Notes under the pieces: model-generated | Database searches by the model: none | Seen by the model: only the letters and a program-made list of their open reading frames with translations | What the model was told of the DNA's origin: nothing | Position numbers and translations under genes: made by a program | Part shown: positions 5,848 through 6,305 of the stretch, one piece after another | Numbering within the stretch: the first letter of the stretch is position 1 | How the letters are laid out: every line of letters begins with the position of its first letter | Source of the DNA: CAZXBB01 sp964638815 | GTDB lineage: Bacteria > Planctomycetota > Phycisphaerae > Phycisphaerales > SM1A02 | Length of the DNA stretch: 6,305 nt | NCBI GenBank assembly: GCA_964638815.1 | Contig: CAZXBB010000107.1 | Coordinates: 1-6,305 of the forward strand | Direction of reading: 5' to 3'

Positions 5848-6017
5848 GCACGTCCGCACGCGTCTTTGATGAGGCAAGAGTGACCGAACCAGAACCGGAG
5901 CGGCTTCCCCCCGCCCCGTCGTCGACCCAAGTTCCGGGCCGAGTCCAGCCGGATCAGGTTATCGGACGTCACCTTATTGACTTATGGCCGCGGCGTAAAA
6001 CCGCACCACCGGAATCA
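5848..6017. other. Non-coding leader region of the 701-aa protein gene
   Basis: About 170 bp without a credible gene. On the minus strand it includes a purine tract (GGGGCGGGGGGAAG, about 5906-5919) and a weak -10-like GATAAC with no matching -35. CCGCACCAC at 6001-6009 resembles the end of the repeat element to the right (GCCCGCACCAC, 6249-6259) and may be the remnant of an earlier copy. No riboswitch or clear promoter is visible. Confidence 0.4.
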
Positions 6018-6123
6018 CGCCGCAGGCGGCGCAAACCGCCCGCGGCGCGGGGGATCCGATGCTCTTTGTGGTGCAGGCCTCGCGCCCCTGCATCGGACGT
6101 TCATGCCGTGTCCGAGCGCAGGC
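6018..6123. repeat. Structured intergenic repeat, copy 1
   Basis: The first copy of an element repeated with a period of 122 bp. Its first 41 bp (6018-6058) are identical to 6140-6180. It contains hairpin A: GCCGC-A-GGCGG (6019-6029), loop CGCAAA, CCGCC-C-GCGGC (6036-6046), with a single A-C mismatch. GTGGTGCAGGC follows at 6068-6078. Hairpin B pairs CCTGC (6087-6091) and TCGGACG (6093-6099) with TGTCCGA (6109-6115) and GCAGG (6118-6122). Confidence 0.8.
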
Positions 6124-6139
6124 CCCGAGCGCAGGCCCG

Positions 6140-6259
6140 CGCCGCAGGCGGCGCAAACCGCCCGCGGCGCGGGGGATCCGGGGCTCATTGTGGTGCAGGC
6201 ATCACGCCTGCATCGGGCGTTCAGCCGCGCCCGAGTGCAGGCGAGGGCGCCCGCACCAC
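6140..6259. repeat. Structured intergenic repeat, copy 2
   Basis: The second copy is better folded. Hairpin A extends to CCCGC-GCCGC-A-GGCGG (6136-6151) against CCGCC-C-GCGGC-GCGGG (6158-6173), 15 pairs with one mismatch. Hairpin B pairs CGCCTGCATCGGGCG (6205-6219) with CGCCCGA-G-TGCAGGCG (6228-6243), 15 pairs with one bulged G. Hairpin B is enclosed by a near-perfect outer inverted repeat, GTGGTGCAGGC (6190-6200) against GCCCGCACCAC (6249-6259). Candidate roles are a REP/BIME-like or MITE-like element, a small RNA, or a terminator for a gene entering from the right. Confidence 0.8.
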
Positions 6260-6272
6260 GAACCCGGGGGCG

Positions 6273-6305
6273 CTACTGCCGCTCGACGACCCCCTGGACG
6301 GGGCC
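6273..6305 (-). CDS. Possible C-terminal end of a minus-strand gene, truncated by the window edge
   Basis: Reading the minus strand in from the right edge, ten open codons (GPVQGVVERQ) end in TAG at 6275-6273. The strong hairpins at 6136-6173 and 6190-6259 would then lie downstream of this gene, where a terminator would be expected. Ten codons are too few to identify a gene or exclude chance. Confidence 0.2.
   Translation of the reverse strand, partial: GPVQGVVERQ

Noticed and set aside
5838..5972. Longer start at 5972 for the 701-aa secreted protein
   Set aside because: It would bury the signal peptide behind 45 charged residues; the ATG at 5837 has GGAG at good spacing.
5977..6001. Plus-strand promoter TTGACT with TAAAAC
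   Set aside because: The spacer is only 13 bp and no plus-strand gene follows.
6018..6259. Integron attC sites or a CRISPR array
   Set aside because: There are only two copies with diverged second halves, no GTTRRRY/RYYYAAC core sites, and no regular repeat-spacer pattern.

Overview
The window looks like a planctomycete chromosome, most likely class Phycisphaerae or a relative. It is very GC-rich, and two secreted proteins carry dockerin-like calcium loops of the form D-x-N-x-D-G-x-V-D-F-x-D-L-L-x-V-L-x-x-W-G, a pattern that is very common in that group. The taxonomic call is inference from composition and protein style; there is no rRNA or marker gene here.

Layout from left to right. Positions 1-153 are a spacer with short tandem repeats, a REP-like hairpin and a strong ribosome-binding site. 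A plus-strand gene (154-1830) encodes an exported seven-repeat FG-GAP/VCBS beta-propeller with a C-terminal dockerin-like pair. It converges on a minus-strand gene (1979-3157) for a Tat-exported NAD-dependent epimerase/dehydratase-like protein. The spacer between them holds a 19-bp tandem repeat that runs into the second gene's stop codon. Divergent from the epimerase, with 61 bp between starts, is a small plus-strand gene (3219-3569). A short spacer with a terminator-like hairpin and a possible gene remnant follows. Then comes a minus-strand gene (3732-5837) for a 701-aa secreted protein with N-terminal dockerin-like and DGIDNDGDG calcium repeats and a large domain I do not recognise. The right end (5838-6305) is mostly non-coding, with a two-copy structured repeat and perhaps the last codons of a further minus-strand gene.

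The main finding is the small gene at 3219-3569. Read through an in-frame TGA at 3258-3260, it gives a complete 116-aa ArsC/Spx-like thioredoxin-fold protein whose redox motif is U-T-S-C, with selenocysteine in place of the first cysteine. A perfect 9-bp inverted repeat starts at the A of that TGA and encloses a second stem with a small G-containing loop, which fits a bacterial SECIS element. Ordinary gene calling would stop at the TGA or report only an 83-aa C-terminal fragment. The host would need SelA, SelB, SelC and SelD, none of which lie in this window.

Nothing indicates that these genes form one pathway. They sit in alternating orientations, each apparently its own transcription unit. 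The shared theme is extracytoplasmic, calcium-stabilised secreted proteins beside a cytoplasmic selenium-dependent redox protein.
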